Positions 27,931 through 39,959 are shown, numbered from the stretch's first letter. The stretch: DNA of 64,000 bases from Bradyrhizobium sp. NP1 (GCF_030378205.1 NZ_CP127385.1:6798001-6862000); one strand, 5' to 3'. Translations and numbers: made by a program. Notes: a model not told the origin generated them from the letters alone.

Positions 27931-29400
27931 ATGCGTATCCGCAAATTGAAACAGATTTTCGCAATCATCGCCGCCGCGACGGCCTTCCTTGCGACAGCTT
28001 CGCCGGCGGCGCGGGCCCAGCAGGCGGCGCCGATCACCGAGCAGGAGGCCCACGCCATCGCGGTGGACGCCTACGTCTACTTCTACTCCCTGATATCGAT
28101 GGACCTGACGCGCAAGCAGTTCACCAACGGCACCACCGATTTCAAAGGCCCGATGAATACTTTCGTCAACGTACCGGAATACCCGCCGGCAGATTTCAAG
28201 GGCGTGGTGCGGTCGAACTTCGACACGCTCTATTCCGTGTCCTGGCTGGACATGACCAAGGAGCCGGTCATCATCTCGGTGCCGGATACCAATGGACGTT
28301 ACTACCTGCTGCCGATGCTCGACATGTGGTCGGATGTGTTCGCATCGCCAGGCTGGCGGACGACGGGCACCAAGGCGGGGACCTTTCTGGTGACGCCTGC
28401 GGGCTGGCGGCCCGATCTGCGCGACAGGTTCGTTGACGAATTCAAGCTTCCGAAGGACACGCAGCGGATCGAAGCGCCGACGCCTTATGTCTGGGTGATC
28501 GGCCGCACCAAGACCGACGGCCCGCCGGACTACGATGCCGTCCATAAGATCCAGGCTGGCTACAAGGTCACACTGCTTTCCGAATACGGCAAAACGCCAA
28601 AACCGGTCGAATTCAAGCCGGACCCCAGCGTCGACATGAAGACGCCGCCAAAGATCCAGGTCGATTCGATGACGGCCGGCGTCTATTTCGCCTATGCCGC
28701 GGAACTGCTCAAGCTTCACCCGCCTCACATCACCGATGAGCCAATCATCGCGCAGATGAAGAAAATTGGAATCGAGCCCGGCAAGAGCTTTGACATCGGC
28801 AAGCTCGATCCGGTGGTGCAACGGGGGCTTGAGACCGCACCGCAGGATGGCCAAAAACTAATGGCCTGGAAAGTGCCGACGCTGGCGCGGGTCGCCAACG
28901 GCTGGTCGATGAACACCGATACGATGGGGGTCTACGGCAACTACTACCTGAAACGGGCGATTGTCTCGCAGGTGGGACTTGGCGCCAACCTGCCGGAGGA
29001 CGCCATTTACCCCCTCAACCTCGGTGACGAGGCCGGCAAACCGCTCGATGGCGCCAACAAGTACATCATCACATTTGCGAACGGCGCTGCCCCGCCGGTC
29101 AATGCGTTCTGGTCGATCACCCTGTACGACCCGGAAGGATTCCAGGTCGGCAACGCGTTGAATCGTTTTACCGTCAGCAGCTGGATGCCGTTCAAGTACA
29201 ACGCGGACGGCTCTCTCGATCTCTACTTCCAGAACGAGTCACCGGGCAAGGACAGGGAAGCCAACTGGCTTCCGGCGCCGAAGGGAGCCTTCAATCTGAC
29301 CATGCGGCTCTACAGCCCGAAGTCGGAAGCGCTGACCGGGAAGTGGAATCCCCCGCCGGTCGTGAAGACCGCGACAACGGTCGGTCTGTCGGCTCAATGA
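27931..29400 (+). CDS. secreted DUF1254/DUF1214 protein
   Basis: 489 aa from the ATG at 27931 (AAGGA just upstream); 27922 and 27850 are in-frame alternatives. Signal peptide (FAIIAAATAFLATASP, cleavage at ARAQ). The N-terminal DUF1254 part reads AYVYFYSLISMDLTRKQFTN and the C-terminal DUF1214 part has FWSITLYDPEGFQVGN and DLYFQNESPGKDREANWLPA. Both are wide-spread periplasmic proteins of unknown role. The preceding 283 bp (27648-27930) show no gene I can support. Confidence 0.88.
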   Translation: MRIRKLKQIFAIIAAATAFLATASPAARAQQAAPITEQEAHAIAVDAYVYFYSLISMDLTRKQFTNGTTDFKGPMNTFVNVPEYPPADFKGVVRSNFDTLYSVSWLDMTKEPVIISVPDTNGRYYLLPMLDMWSDVFASPGWRTTGTKAGTFLVTPAGWRPDLRDRFVDEFKLPKDTQRIEAPTPYVWVIGRTKTDGPPDYDAVHKIQAGYKVTLLSEYGKTPKPVEFKPDPSVDMKTPPKIQVDSMTAGVYFAYAAELLKLHPPHITDEPIIAQMKKIGIEPGKSFDIGKLDPVVQRGLETAPQDGQKLMAWKVPTLARVANGWSMNTDTMGVYGNYYLKRAIVSQVGLGANLPEDAIYPLNLGDEAGKPLDGANKYIITFANGAAPPVNAFWSITLYDPEGFQVGNALNRFTVSSWMPFKYNADGSLDLYFQNESPGKDREANWLPAPKGAFNLTMRLYSPKSEALTGKWNPPPVVKTATTVGLSAQ

Positions 29401-29506
29401 AGCTGACATGAGCGCCGGCGCTCGACTACCCGAACGCGGTCGGCCTGTCGGCGGACGGCCGTGACGGCGGCATCCTCGAAGCTGCTCCCCTCTGAGAAGG
29501 GAAGGA

Positions 29507-30034
29507 TCACGCCGCGTTACTGCCTTCCTGGCGGCTCGCCTCGAACAGGAACCAGGTGCGCCGCTCGGTCTCGTCGATGAAGGTCTCGAGCAGGCCGGCG
29601 GTGCCGGAATCCTCGTGCTCGTCGCAGAGCTTGTGCGCCTTGCGCATGCTGGCGGCGATGTGCTTGTTGTCCTCCATCAGCTCGCGCAGCATCTCGCGCG
29701 GCGGGACATAGTCCTCGTCATTGTCACTGATGGTCTGCAGCTTGGCGACCTGGCCGATCGAGCGCAGCGTGGTGCCGCCAAGCTTGCGCACCCGCTCGGC
29801 AAGCTGGTCGGTGGTCGCGAAGATCGCTTCCGACTGCTCGTCGAGCATCAGGTGGTAGTCGTGGAAATGACGGCCGCTGACATGCCAATGGAAGTTCTTG
29901 GTCTTCAGATAGAGCGCGAAGGCATCGGCCAGCAGCGTGTTCAGCGCCGTCGATATCTTGTCGACTGCGGCCGGCGGCAAGTCGGTCGGGGTGTCGAGGT
30001 CGGGAGAAACTTTATCGGACTTGGCTTTGCTCAC
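29507..30034 (-). CDS. dps: Dps/ferritin-like DNA-protecting protein
   Basis: 175 aa. Forms a dodecamer that oxidises and stores iron and can bind DNA under stress. The ferroxidase motif KTKNFHWHVSGRHFHDYHLM and DEQSEAIFATTDQLAERVRK fit the family. The N-terminus (MSKAKSDKVSPDLDTPTD) is lysine-rich, a feature linked with DNA binding. Transcribed against its neighbours; no OxyR or Fur site recognised. Confidence 0.93.
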   Translation of the reverse strand: MSKAKSDKVSPDLDTPTDLPPAAVDKISTALNTLLADAFALYLKTKNFHWHVSGRHFHDYHLMLDEQSEAIFATTDQLAERVRKLGGTTLRSIGQVAKLQTISDNDEDYVPPREMLRELMEDNKHIAASMRKAHKLCDEHEDSGTAGLLETFIDETERRTWFLFEASRQEGSNAA

Positions 30035-30150
30035 GATGGACCTTCCTGTAAGGAACCGGGCGATGGACAGGGTGCCCCTGCCCGTTAACGCCTGTTCTGG
30101 GGACCGGTTCCTGAGCCGGAACCCCCCACTTTTTCCGGACCCTCCACGTC

Positions 30151-30846
30151 ATGGACGAATGGATCGATTATTACGATTCCACGCATACGATTTATGTGAG
30201 CAAGCGCCATCGCGACCTGCATTTCGAGATCATCGCGCGCGACATTATCGGCTACATCTCCTCCCCCGAGGCCACCGTGCTCGACTATGCGTGCGGCGAG
30301 GCGCTGTCGGCCGCCCGGGTCGCGGAGGCTTGCGGCAAGCTGTTCCTGGCGGAGCCTGCGCCTGGCGTGCGCGGGCGGCTGATCGCCCGCTTTGCCCCCA
30401 ACACCAAGATCCGGGTGCGCTCGCTGGACGACGTGCGCAAGATGCAGCCGGATTCGCTTGATCTGGTCGTCATGAACTCGGTCGTCCAGTACATGACGGC
30501 AGCCGAATTCGACGCGGCGCTGGCCGTGATGAAGCGGCTGCTCAAGCCGTCGGGACGCCTCGTCCTCGGCGACATCCTGCGGCCCGAGGTCGGCATGCTC
30601 ACCGACGTGTTCGCACTGCTGCGCTTTGGCGCCCGCCACGGCTTTCTGAAGGACGCGCTGAAGGGACTGATCTCCACCGCGCTTTCCGATTATCGGCAAT
30701 TGCGCTCGCGCATCGGCCTGCAGCGCTACAGCGAAGCCGATATCAAGGCCAAACTAGCGAAAGCAGGATTCACCGCTTCGCGGGCCCCCTTCAACATCGG
30801 TCACAACCCCTCGCGCATGACCTTCGTGGCGCGGCATGCGTTTTGA
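30151..30846 (+). CDS. class I SAM-dependent methyltransferase
   Basis: 231 aa. Motif I reads ATVLDYACGEALSAARVAEA and the post-I acidic region is LFLAEPAPG; then SLDLVVMNSVVQYM (motif IV) and KPSGRLVLGDILRPE. The substrate is unknown; the start MDEWIDYYDSTHTIYVSKRH recalls small-molecule methyltransferases of polyketide or lipid pathways. Single gene between Dps (divergent) and the tRNA-like region. Confidence 0.88.
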   Translation: MDEWIDYYDSTHTIYVSKRHRDLHFEIIARDIIGYISSPEATVLDYACGEALSAARVAEACGKLFLAEPAPGVRGRLIARFAPNTKIRVRSLDDVRKMQPDSLDLVVMNSVVQYMTAAEFDAALAVMKRLLKPSGRLVLGDILRPEVGMLTDVFALLRFGARHGFLKDALKGLISTALSDYRQLRSRIGLQRYSEADIKAKLAKAGFTASRAPFNIGHNPSRMTFVARHAF

Positions 30847-30914
30847 GCTGCTTTGTTAGGGTTAATCGCCGTCAAGCATGGCCGCGCGGCGTGTGATCGG
30901 CCATGATCGGCCCC

Positions 30915-30990
30915 GGCCCGGTGGCGGAATGCTCAACGCGGGGGCGGTGCAACGCCCTTTTTCCTGGTTCAAGTCCAGGCCGGGCCTCCA
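30915..30990 (+). tRNA. tRNA-like sequence, atypical anticodon arm
   Basis: 76 nt with tRNA layout. Acceptor stem GGCCCGG/CCGGGCC pairs over 7 bp; T8 and G9 follow. The D arm has a 3-bp stem GCG/CGC with A14 and A21 in place; G26; the T arm is CCTGG-TTCAAGT-CCAGG (5 bp, 7-nt loop, with TTC and A58); it ends T73-CCA. Defects: the D-loop GG is missing, position 33 is G instead of T, and the anticodon stem pairs cleanly only when shifted (GGGCG/CGCCC), giving a 6-nt loop GTGCAA. Read straight, the anticodon would be TGC, but alanine's G3-T70 is absent. Degenerate tRNA, tRNA-mimic or pseudogene. Confidence 0.45.
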
Positions 30991-31241
30991 GCCTTCGCTG
31001 GCTTCGCCTGCTTCGGCCCGCCGGGCCCCATTTCGCGAAGGCTGCCGCGGCATAGCCTCCAAGAGCGCGTTTGCGCGAATCCTCGACGCACTGTGTGGGC
31101 AAAGCCGGGCTCGATCCGGGCTGCTCGCGCCCTAAAGCGCCAAAATGCCGGTTGATGGGGCCCCTAAAACCCTTTCGCGGCTGCGAAATCTGGTCTAAAG
31201 ACCACCCGCGCGCGAGGGAAACCCTCACGCTGTAGCTCAAG

Positions 31242-31270
31242 GGGACGCGCGGCAGGCGCGCCCTTTTTTT
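31242..31270 (+). terminator. intrinsic terminator upstream of carB
   Basis: GGG(A)CGCGC, loop GGCAG, then GCGCGCCC and seven T residues (31264-31270). It ends 27 nt before the carB ATG at 31298, which leaves little room for a separate promoter. Upstream hairpin GAGGG-AAA-CCCTC (31214-31226) and the CGCGCGCG at 31207-31214 could pair with the terminator arm. This suggests attenuation of carB or the end of a small RNA that starts near the tRNA-like sequence. Confidence 0.7.
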
Positions 31271-31297
31271 GTGCCCGATTTCCACCCGCGAGACTTG

Positions 31298-34762
<3,465 letters not shown>

Positions 34763-34795
34763 TCATTAGCGGGCCGTCGAGCCCGCTAAATGATT
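34763..34795. other. hairpin after carB
   Basis: ATCATTAGCGGGC and GCCCGCTAAATGAT form a stem of 12-13 bp with one bulged base, right after the carB stop. There is no long T-tract, so it may be a processing or stabilising 3' structure and not a plain terminator. The gap to greA (34763-35134) is otherwise filled mainly by element C. Confidence 0.55.
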
Positions 34796-34826
34796 GAGAA
34801 TCAAGCCCGTCGGCTGGAACCCACCG

Positions 34827-34993
34827 CCAGTGGTCCGGTTCTAACATTCGCGTCCCGCCTCGGCAGGCGTCTTTGCGAATGCTGGAATCAAAGGACCACT
34901 GGAAAATGTCAGGTTCTGGTGGAGTGTTGGATTTGGCATTCGCATCGCGAATGCGCGGCAAGTTCCTTGCGAATGCCAAATCCGCTCCACCAG
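34827..34993 (+). repeat. twin-palindrome element C
   Basis: Hairpin C1 (34827-34902): left arm CCAGTGGTCCGG..AACATTCGC, right arm GCGAATG..AAAGGACCACTGG with the extra AAA. Spacer AAAATGTCAGGTT (13 nt). Hairpin C2 (34916-34993): left arm CTGGTGGAGTGT..GGCATTCGC with the extra bases, right arm ending CGCTCCACCAG. Subfamily I (ATTCGC stems). It lies between carB and greA; element D lies on the other side of greA in reverse orientation. Confidence 0.88.
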
Positions 34994-35134
34994 CATGGAT
35001 GTTGAATCGGCCCTCCCGCAGGGCTGAAAATTGATAGGCTCAAGGGCTGTGTTCGCAGCCGCGAAAGCCTAGGCTGGAAGACATTGCGTGCGGACCAGGC
35101 CTTGGCGGCCCGCGCGATTGAAGGACGAGAAGCG

Positions 35135-35611
35135 ATGATGGAAAAGGTTCCGATGACCTCGATCGGATATGCCGCGCTCGAGGACGAGTTGAAGAAGCGC
35201 CAGTCGGTGGAGCGTCCGCGCATCATCGAGCATATCGCCGAGGCGCGCTCGCATGGCGACCTTTCTGAGAACGCGGAATATCACGCGGCCAAGGAAGAGC
35301 AGTCGCATAATGAAGGCCGTATCGCCGAGATTGAGGACAAGCTCGCGCGCGCCGACGTGATCGACATCACCAAGCTCTCCGGCGACACCATCAAGTTCGG
35401 CGCCACCGTGACCCTGGTCGATGAGGACACCGACAAGAAGGCGGTCTGGCAGATCGTCGGCGAGGTCGAAGCCGATGCCAAGAAGGGCCGCATCTCCATC
35501 ACCTCGCCGCTGGCGCGCGCGCTGATCGGCAAGAAAAAGGGCGCGACCGTGGAGGTCATGGCGCCGGGCGGGCCGAAGGCCTACGAAATTACCAAGGTCG
35601 AGTGGATCTGA
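35135..35611 (+). CDS. greA: transcription elongation factor GreA
   Basis: 158 aa from the ATG at 35135 (AAGGA at 35121-35125); the adjacent ATG at 35138 is also possible. Rescues backtracked RNA polymerase by stimulating transcript cleavage. The N-terminal coiled coil ([18 protein letters not shown]) carries the acidic tip motif ([20 protein letters not shown]), and the C-terminal globular domain has [15 protein letters not shown]. carB-greA is a common order in alphaproteobacteria. A terminator follows at 35645. Confidence 0.96.
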   Translation: MMEKVPMTSIGYAALEDELKKRQSVERPRIIEHIAEARSHGDLSENAEYHAAKEEQSHNEGRIAEIEDKLARADVIDITKLSGDTIKFGATVTLVDEDTDKKAVWQIVGEVEADAKKGRISITSPLARALIGKKKGATVEVMAPGGPKAYEITKVEWI

Positions 35612-35644
35612 TCGTCCGCTGCGACCATCCCGAGAGACTGGAAA

Positions 35645-35670
35645 GCCGCGCTGCGAAGCGCGGCCTTTTT
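35645..35670 (+). terminator. greA intrinsic terminator
   Basis: GCCGCGC, loop TGCGAA, GCGCGGC, then CTTTTT. Located 33 bp after the greA stop codon. Confidence 0.85.
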
Positions 35671-35704
35671 GTTGCGCCGCAATCACGGTTCTCCGCCAAT
35701 CGCG

Positions 35705-35873
35705 CTAGTGGAGTGGATTTGACATTCGCTCGTCATCCAGCCGCGAATTCCGAAAGCGAATGTCAAATCCAAAACTCCACTAGAATCTTATATTTGCGAG
35801 TGGTCCTTTGACGCCGACATTCGCAAACGTGCCTGCCACAAAGGGAATGCGAATGTTGGCGTCGGACCACTGG
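35705..35873 (-). repeat. twin-palindrome element D (inverted)
   Basis: Hairpin D1 (35705-35783): CTAGTGGAGTGG..GACATTCGCT and AGCGAATGTC..AAAACTCCACTAG. Spacer AATCTTATATTTG (13 nt; reverse complement CAAATATAAGATT, like the spacers of A, B and G). Hairpin D2 (35797-35873): CGAGTGGTCCTTT..GACATTCGC and GCGAATGTTGG..GGACCACTGG. By type and bulge, D is the reverse complement of element C. From 35874 to 36085 I see no gene or further repeat. Confidence 0.88.
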
Positions 35874-36085
35874 GCCCGCGGAATGATTCAAAGCGGTGGG
35901 TGTTGATCATCCGCGCCGGTGACGGATGTCCGCGATTGCGTTACAGCATGTCCGAGCGAAATGGGGGTGGTGGTTTCCTCAAGGAAACCGCGCTTGCGTA
36001 AAAGCGCCAGGCCGCGCCGGCTGCTCGAGCCGATGCCGTCGTGCATTGGTAGCGATTCTTCACGTGTCAGAGAGGGGATTACGAC

Positions 36086-36490
36086 ATGGACCAGATGTTT
36101 TCCAAATGGCAGCCGGCGGCGCTCAGCCTGCTTCGCTTCATCACGGGGCTATTGCTGTTTCAGTTTGGCGTCGCCAAGATCTTCAAGATTCCGGTGCTGG
36201 CCTATTTCGCCAATATTCCTCCGCTGATCCAGGCAGCCGCATGGATCGAGCTCGTGTTCGGCGCGCTGCTGATGGCCGGCCTGTTCACGCGGCAGGTCGC
36301 CTTCATCCTGTCGGGTGAAATGGCGTTCGCCTATTTCCTCGGCCACATGTTCAAGACCGGGGAGCCGGTGCTTCATCCCCTCAACAACGGCGGCAGCTTG
36401 GCCATCGCGCTGTGCTTTGCCTGCCTTTATATCGCGACGGCCGGCGGCGGGCCGATCAGCGTCGATGCGGCGATGGGCAAGAAGAGCTGA
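36086..36490 (+). CDS. DoxX family membrane protein
   Basis: 134 aa with four hydrophobic helices (LLRFITGLLLFQFGVAK, AAAWIELVFGALLMAGL, VAFILSGEMAFAYFLGHM and a last helix ALCFACLYIA). The family signature includes the GLLLFQFGVAKI start and AYFLGH. DoxX proteins sit in the inner membrane and are linked with quinone redox chemistry or oxidative stress in some bacteria, but most are uncharacterised. Single gene. Confidence 0.9.
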   Translation: MDQMFSKWQPAALSLLRFITGLLLFQFGVAKIFKIPVLAYFANIPPLIQAAAWIELVFGALLMAGLFTRQVAFILSGEMAFAYFLGHMFKTGEPVLHPLNNGGSLAIALCFACLYIATAGGGPISVDAAMGKKS

Positions 36491-36497
36491 CGCGAAG

Positions 36498-36533
36498 CGT
36501 CATCCCGGGCTGGTGCGTCAGCACCAGACCCGG
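36498..36533. repeat. GTCATCCCGGGCTGG repeat half-unit
   Basis: CGTCATCCCGGGCTGGTGCG is followed by TCAGCACCAGACCCGG; the CTGGTGC/GCACCAG pair forms a small hairpin. The segment up to 36628 shows no gene. Confidence 0.5.
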
Positions 36534-36628
36534 AATTTCGGGATTTCGCTCACTTCATTCGCGCTCTCAGCACTACGCGCTTGCGCGCGGCGGCAAGCGT
36601 TGCGCGCTTGCGTGGAGAATGACGGCGC

Positions 36629-37108
36629 CTATTCGCGCCCCTTGAGCTCGAGCGGCACCGCCGCCTCGTATTTCGAATTGTGCAGCACCAATGACGTTCG
36701 CACGTTGCGCACGTGGGGTGCCGCGGTGAGATGGGTGACGAAATCCTGGAACGTCGCCATGTCAGGCGCCACGCATTTCAGGATGAAGTCGACTTCGCCC
36801 GACAGCATCCAGCATTCGCGCACCAGCGGCTCGCCACGCACGAATTCCTCGAACGCGCGCAGGTCCGCCTCCGCCTGGCTCGACAGATGCACGGAGGCGA
36901 ACACCGTGACGTCGAAACCGAGCCGGCGCGGGTCCAGCAGGCCGCGATAGCCCTGGATGTAGCCCTCCTCCTCCAGCGTCCGGACCCGGCGCAGGCAGGG
37001 CGGCGGGGAGATGCCGACGCGTTTGGCCAGCTCGACATTGGTGATTCGGCCATCGGCCTGGATTTCGCTCAGGATTTTGAGGTCGATCTCGTCAAGGTTC
37101 TTCGACAC
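36629..37108 (-). CDS. Lrp/AsnC family transcriptional regulator
   Basis: 159 aa from the GTG at 37108 (SKNLDEIDLKILSEIQADGR). The longer frame to 37264 has no supporting start. N-terminal helix-turn-helix (TNVELAKRVGISPPPCLRRV) and C-terminal RAM effector domain (GFDVTVFASVHLSSQ.., VRECWMLSGEVDFILKCVAP). Lrp-type proteins sense amino acids and form octamers. Divergent from trxB; the 265-bp shared region probably contains control sites for both genes. Confidence 0.92.
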   Translation of the reverse strand: MSKNLDEIDLKILSEIQADGRITNVELAKRVGISPPPCLRRVRTLEEEGYIQGYRGLLDPRRLGFDVTVFASVHLSSQAEADLRAFEEFVRGEPLVRECWMLSGEVDFILKCVAPDMATFQDFVTHLTAAPHVRNVRTSLVLHNSKYEAAVPLELKGRE

Positions 37109-37373
37109 GTGAATTCGGGTTCCAGCTCTTGCGGCAGCGCGGGGAAAGGAGTGGCAACTCTTTAGCTCAGGCGGGTGCCATTGCGCAATTTTATTGCGCG
37201 CCACCCACGCCCATTTCCCGGAATTGAAGGGAAAAACTGCCGATATGGATTGCAATTCTTGCATGGCTCGGCAGAAGGCTTAAATTTGGAGGGCTACTTG
37301 CGGCACCGCCGCGATGACTCCCCCGGGCCTCATGCTCAAGCCTTGACCAACTCCCCAAGAGAGGGACCTGCCC

Positions 37374-38339
37374 ATGCCTGCCCCTATTCACGCCAAGGTC
37401 GTCATCATCGGTTCCGGCCCGGCCGGCTATACCGCGGCGATCTATGCAGCGCGGGCAATGCTGGAGCCGATCCTGATCCAGGGCATCCAGCCGGGCGGGC
37501 AGCTGACCATCACCACCGACGTGGAGAACTATCCGGGCTTCGCCGACGTCATCCAGGGCCCCTGGCTGATGGAGCAGATGGAGAAGCAGGCCGCCCATGT
37601 CGGGACCAAGATCGTCACCGATCTCGTGACCAGGCTTGAGCTGTCGCAGCGGCCGTTCCGCCTGACCTGCGACTCCGGCGATGTCTACCTCGCCGAGACC
37701 GTGGTGCTCGCCACCGGCGCGCAGGCGCGCTGGCTCGGCCTGCCGTCCGAAGAGAAATTCAAGGGCTTTGGCGTCTCCGCCTGCGCCACCTGCGACGGCT
37801 TCTTCTATCGCGGCAAGGAAGTCGTAGTGGTCGGCGGCGGCAACACCGCGGTCGAGGAAGCCCTGTTTCTCACCAATTTCGCCTCCAAGGTCACGCTGGT
37901 GCATCGCCGCGACCATTTCCGCGCCGAGCGCATTTTGCAGGACCGCCTGTTCAAGAACCCCAAGATCAAGGTGATCTGGAACAGCCTGATCGACGAGATC
38001 ACCGGCGAGGACAAGCCGGCCAAGGTCACCCATGTCCGGCTCAAGAACGTCAAATCCGGCGCAACCACGCAGATTCCAGCCGACGGCGTCTTCGTCGCCA
38101 TCGGGCATGCGCCGGCGACCGACCTCGTGGCCGGCCAGCTCAAGCTGAAACCGTCCGGTTATGTCGAGGTGGCGCCGAACTCGACCGCGACCTCGGTGCC
38201 AGGCCTGTTCGCCGCGGGCGATGTGGCCGACGAAACCTACCGCCAGGCGGTGACCGCCGCCGGCCTCGGCTGCATGGCGGCGCTGGAGGCCGAGCGTTTC
38301 CTTGCTTTACGCGCCAGCGAGCGCGCAGCGGCTGAATGA
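37374..38339 (+). CDS. trxB: thioredoxin reductase
   Basis: 321 aa. Transfers electrons from NADPH through FAD to thioredoxin. FAD-binding GSGPAGYTAAIYAARA at the N-terminus, redox-active disulphide CATC in SACATCDGFFYRG (about 140), NADPH-binding GGGNTAVEEALFL and the second FAD motif GLFAAGDVAD near the C-terminus. Its stop overlaps the ATG of the LysR gene (ATGA), so the two are coupled. Confidence 0.97.
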   Translation: MPAPIHAKVVIIGSGPAGYTAAIYAARAMLEPILIQGIQPGGQLTITTDVENYPGFADVIQGPWLMEQMEKQAAHVGTKIVTDLVTRLELSQRPFRLTCDSGDVYLAETVVLATGAQARWLGLPSEEKFKGFGVSACATCDGFFYRGKEVVVVGGGNTAVEEALFLTNFASKVTLVHRRDHFRAERILQDRLFKNPKIKVIWNSLIDEITGEDKPAKVTHVRLKNVKSGATTQIPADGVFVAIGHAPATDLVAGQLKLKPSGYVEVAPNSTATSVPGLFAAGDVADETYRQAVTAAGLGCMAALEAERFLALRASERAAAE

Positions 38340-39271
38340 CCATGGCTAATACTCGAAATCGCGACGGTTTTACCGACATGGACTGGGACAAGCTGAAGGT
38401 GTTTCACGCGGCCGCGGAAGCCGGCAGCTTCACGCATGCCGGCGAGCAGCTCGGCCTGTCGCAATCGGCCGTTTCCCGCCAGGTGTCGGCGCTCGAGCAG
38501 GAGTTGTCGGTCTCGCTGTTCCACCGCCACGCGCGCGGCCTCATCCTCACCGAGCAGGGCGACCTGCTGTTTCGCACCGCCCATGACGTCTTCATGCAGT
38601 TGCAGGCGGCGCGCGCCAAGCTCACCGACAGCCGCGAGCGGCCGAGCGGCGACCTCAAGATCACCACCACTCCGGGCGTCGGCATCAACTGGCTGATTCC
38701 GCGGCTCGGCGAGTTCACCTCGCTCTATCCGGAGATCCGGATTTCGCTGATCGTCACCGACGAGGAGCTCGACCTGTCGATGCGCGAAGCGGATGTCGCG
38801 ATCCGCACCCGCAAGCCGACGCAGCCCGACCTGATCCAGCGCAAGCTGTTCGCGATGGGCTTTCACGCCTATTGCTCGCCGGACTACATCAAGCGCTTCG
38901 GCACGCCGCGCACGCTCGACGAACTCGACACGCACCGCATCATCATGCTGAGCGACAACCAGGTCGCGCCGCATTTGCAGAATCGCAACTGGCTGATCGA
39001 AGCCGGGCGCAACGGAAGCGGTCCGCGCGAGGCCTACTTCAAGGTCAACAACATTCTCGGACTCGTGCGCGCCTGCCAGCAGGGCCTCGGAATCGCAGCG
39101 CTGCCGGACTATCTGGTTGAAGACAACAGCCGGCTCGTGCAGCTGTTCGGCGAATCAGATTCGATCCAGCTCGACACCTATTTCGTCTATCCGGAAGAGC
39201 TGAAGACGGTAGCCCGCGTGCAGGTTTTCCGCGACTTCGTGGTGAGCAAGGCGCAGCGCTGGCCGGCCTAG
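38336..39271 (+). CDS. LysR family transcriptional regulator
   Basis: 311 aa. N-terminal winged helix-turn-helix (MDWDKLKVFHAAAEAGSFTH, LGLSQSAVSRQVSALEQELS) and a C-terminal periplasmic-binding-like effector domain. It overlaps trxB by 4 bp, an arrangement seen in other Rhizobiales, so it may respond to redox or metabolite signals, although its target is unknown. The TAG stop shares its last base with the repeat at 39271. Confidence 0.93.
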   Translation: MTMANTRNRDGFTDMDWDKLKVFHAAAEAGSFTHAGEQLGLSQSAVSRQVSALEQELSVSLFHRHARGLILTEQGDLLFRTAHDVFMQLQAARAKLTDSRERPSGDLKITTTPGVGINWLIPRLGEFTSLYPEIRISLIVTDEELDLSMREADVAIRTRKPTQPDLIQRKLFAMGFHAYCSPDYIKRFGTPRTLDELDTHRIIMLSDNQVAPHLQNRNWLIEAGRNGSGPREAYFKVNNILGLVRACQQGLGIAALPDYLVEDNSRLVQLFGESDSIQLDTYFVYPEELKTVARVQVFRDFVVSKAQRWPA

Positions 39272-39346
39272 AGCATGATCCGGAAAAGTGTGCAGCGGTT
39301 TTCCCTCGCGACAAACGCGGAACGCGTTTGCGCGGAGATCATGCTC
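39271..39346. repeat. GAGCATGATC...GATCATGCTC palindromic repeat
   Basis: Ends GAGCATGATC and GATCATGCTC enclose GGAAAAGTG, GGTTTTCCC and a small GCGGAACGCG-type core. Related to the element at 5128-5172. It starts at the last base of the LysR stop codon. Confidence 0.75.
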
Positions 39347-39355
39347 ATCAAGAAC

Positions 39356-39398
39356 CTAAAGCGCGATGACGATTCAATCTGACCTCATCGCGCTTTAG
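39356..39398. repeat. CTAAAGCGCGATGA palindrome, second copy
   Basis: CTAAAGCGCGATGA and TCATCGCGCTTTAG around GACGATTCAATCTGACC-like centre bases; same family as 19975-20016. Its last 4 bases are shared with the start of twin-palindrome element E. Confidence 0.78.
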
Positions 39399-39512
39399 TG
39401 GTCCGATTCTGACATTCGCATCCCGTCTTGAGCGGCATGTTTGCGAATGTTGGATATCAAAGGATCACCAGAAAGTGCGGGTTTGCAGTGCAGTTCAAAT
39501 CCACTGCACCAG
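39395..39512 (+). repeat. twin-palindrome element E (second hairpin deleted)
   Basis: Hairpin E1 (39395-39471): TTAGTGGTCCGATTC..GACATTCGCA and GCGAATG..AAAGGATCACCAG, with the usual AAA bulge in the right arm. Spacer AAAGTGCGGGTTT (13 nt). The second hairpin is reduced to 28 nt (39485-39512: GCAGTGCAG..CCACTGCACCAG), which keeps both termini but has lost the middle. The 39513-39810 stretch shows no gene I can support. Confidence 0.8.
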
Positions 39513-39810
39513 TGTGGCGGCTCGGAAGTTCTCTTCGTTGCAGCAGAAATCCCGTGATTCTCGTGCGGCTTGGTGCAGAAATTCTGAAGGCGCCGTCGCC
39601 GTAAGCAACTGGAGAATTTCCGGACTCCCACACCTGCTTTGCGCATGACTGACATGCGGCGCGGGCGGTTGCTGCGGGACGCCGACGGGGATCATAATAC
39701 TTCCACGCTGAGCGTTCGCGTTGCGCATTTGTCCCCCTCCTCCAGTGGCGCGGAAGTTCAGTAATCCCTCTTGGAAGGTGATTGTGTCGGCCTCACGTGG
39801 CCAATACCTT

Positions 39811-39841
39811 AAGCCGGGCTCTTTGGAGCCCGGCTTTTTTT
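39811..39841 (+). terminator. intrinsic terminator, unassigned transcript
   Basis: AAGCCGGGCTC, loop TTTG, GAGCCCGGCTT plus a T-run. There is no protein gene within 500 bp upstream on this strand, so it probably ends a small RNA or an unrecognised transcript from 39513-39810. Confidence 0.75.
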
Positions 39842-39934
39842 CGTGCCCGAAATCCTGCGCAACCATCCGTTGACAGCGCAGCCCTGTTCCCGCATCTTCT
39901 TAGCATGATCATGAAGTCGCGCCGTGCCTCGTTG

Positions 39935-39959
39935 AAAAAAGGTCCCCGTTCGGGGACCT
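39935..39959 (-). terminator. hairpin with minus-strand T-run
   Basis: AGGTCCCC-GTTC-GGGGACCT with six A residues on the left (39935-39940), which read as T in the minus-strand transcript. No minus-strand gene is recognised between here and the DapA-like gene start, so its transcript would be a small RNA. Confidence 0.6.

Noticed and set aside
30915..30990. Permuted tmRNA as the explanation of the tRNA-like sequence
   Set aside because: Acceptor halves and T arm are in normal order within 76 nt and no tag-coding frame was found nearby.
39495..39866. 123-aa minus-strand frame over 39495-39866
   Set aside because: It runs through element E remains and a terminator hairpin and shows no protein-like pattern.
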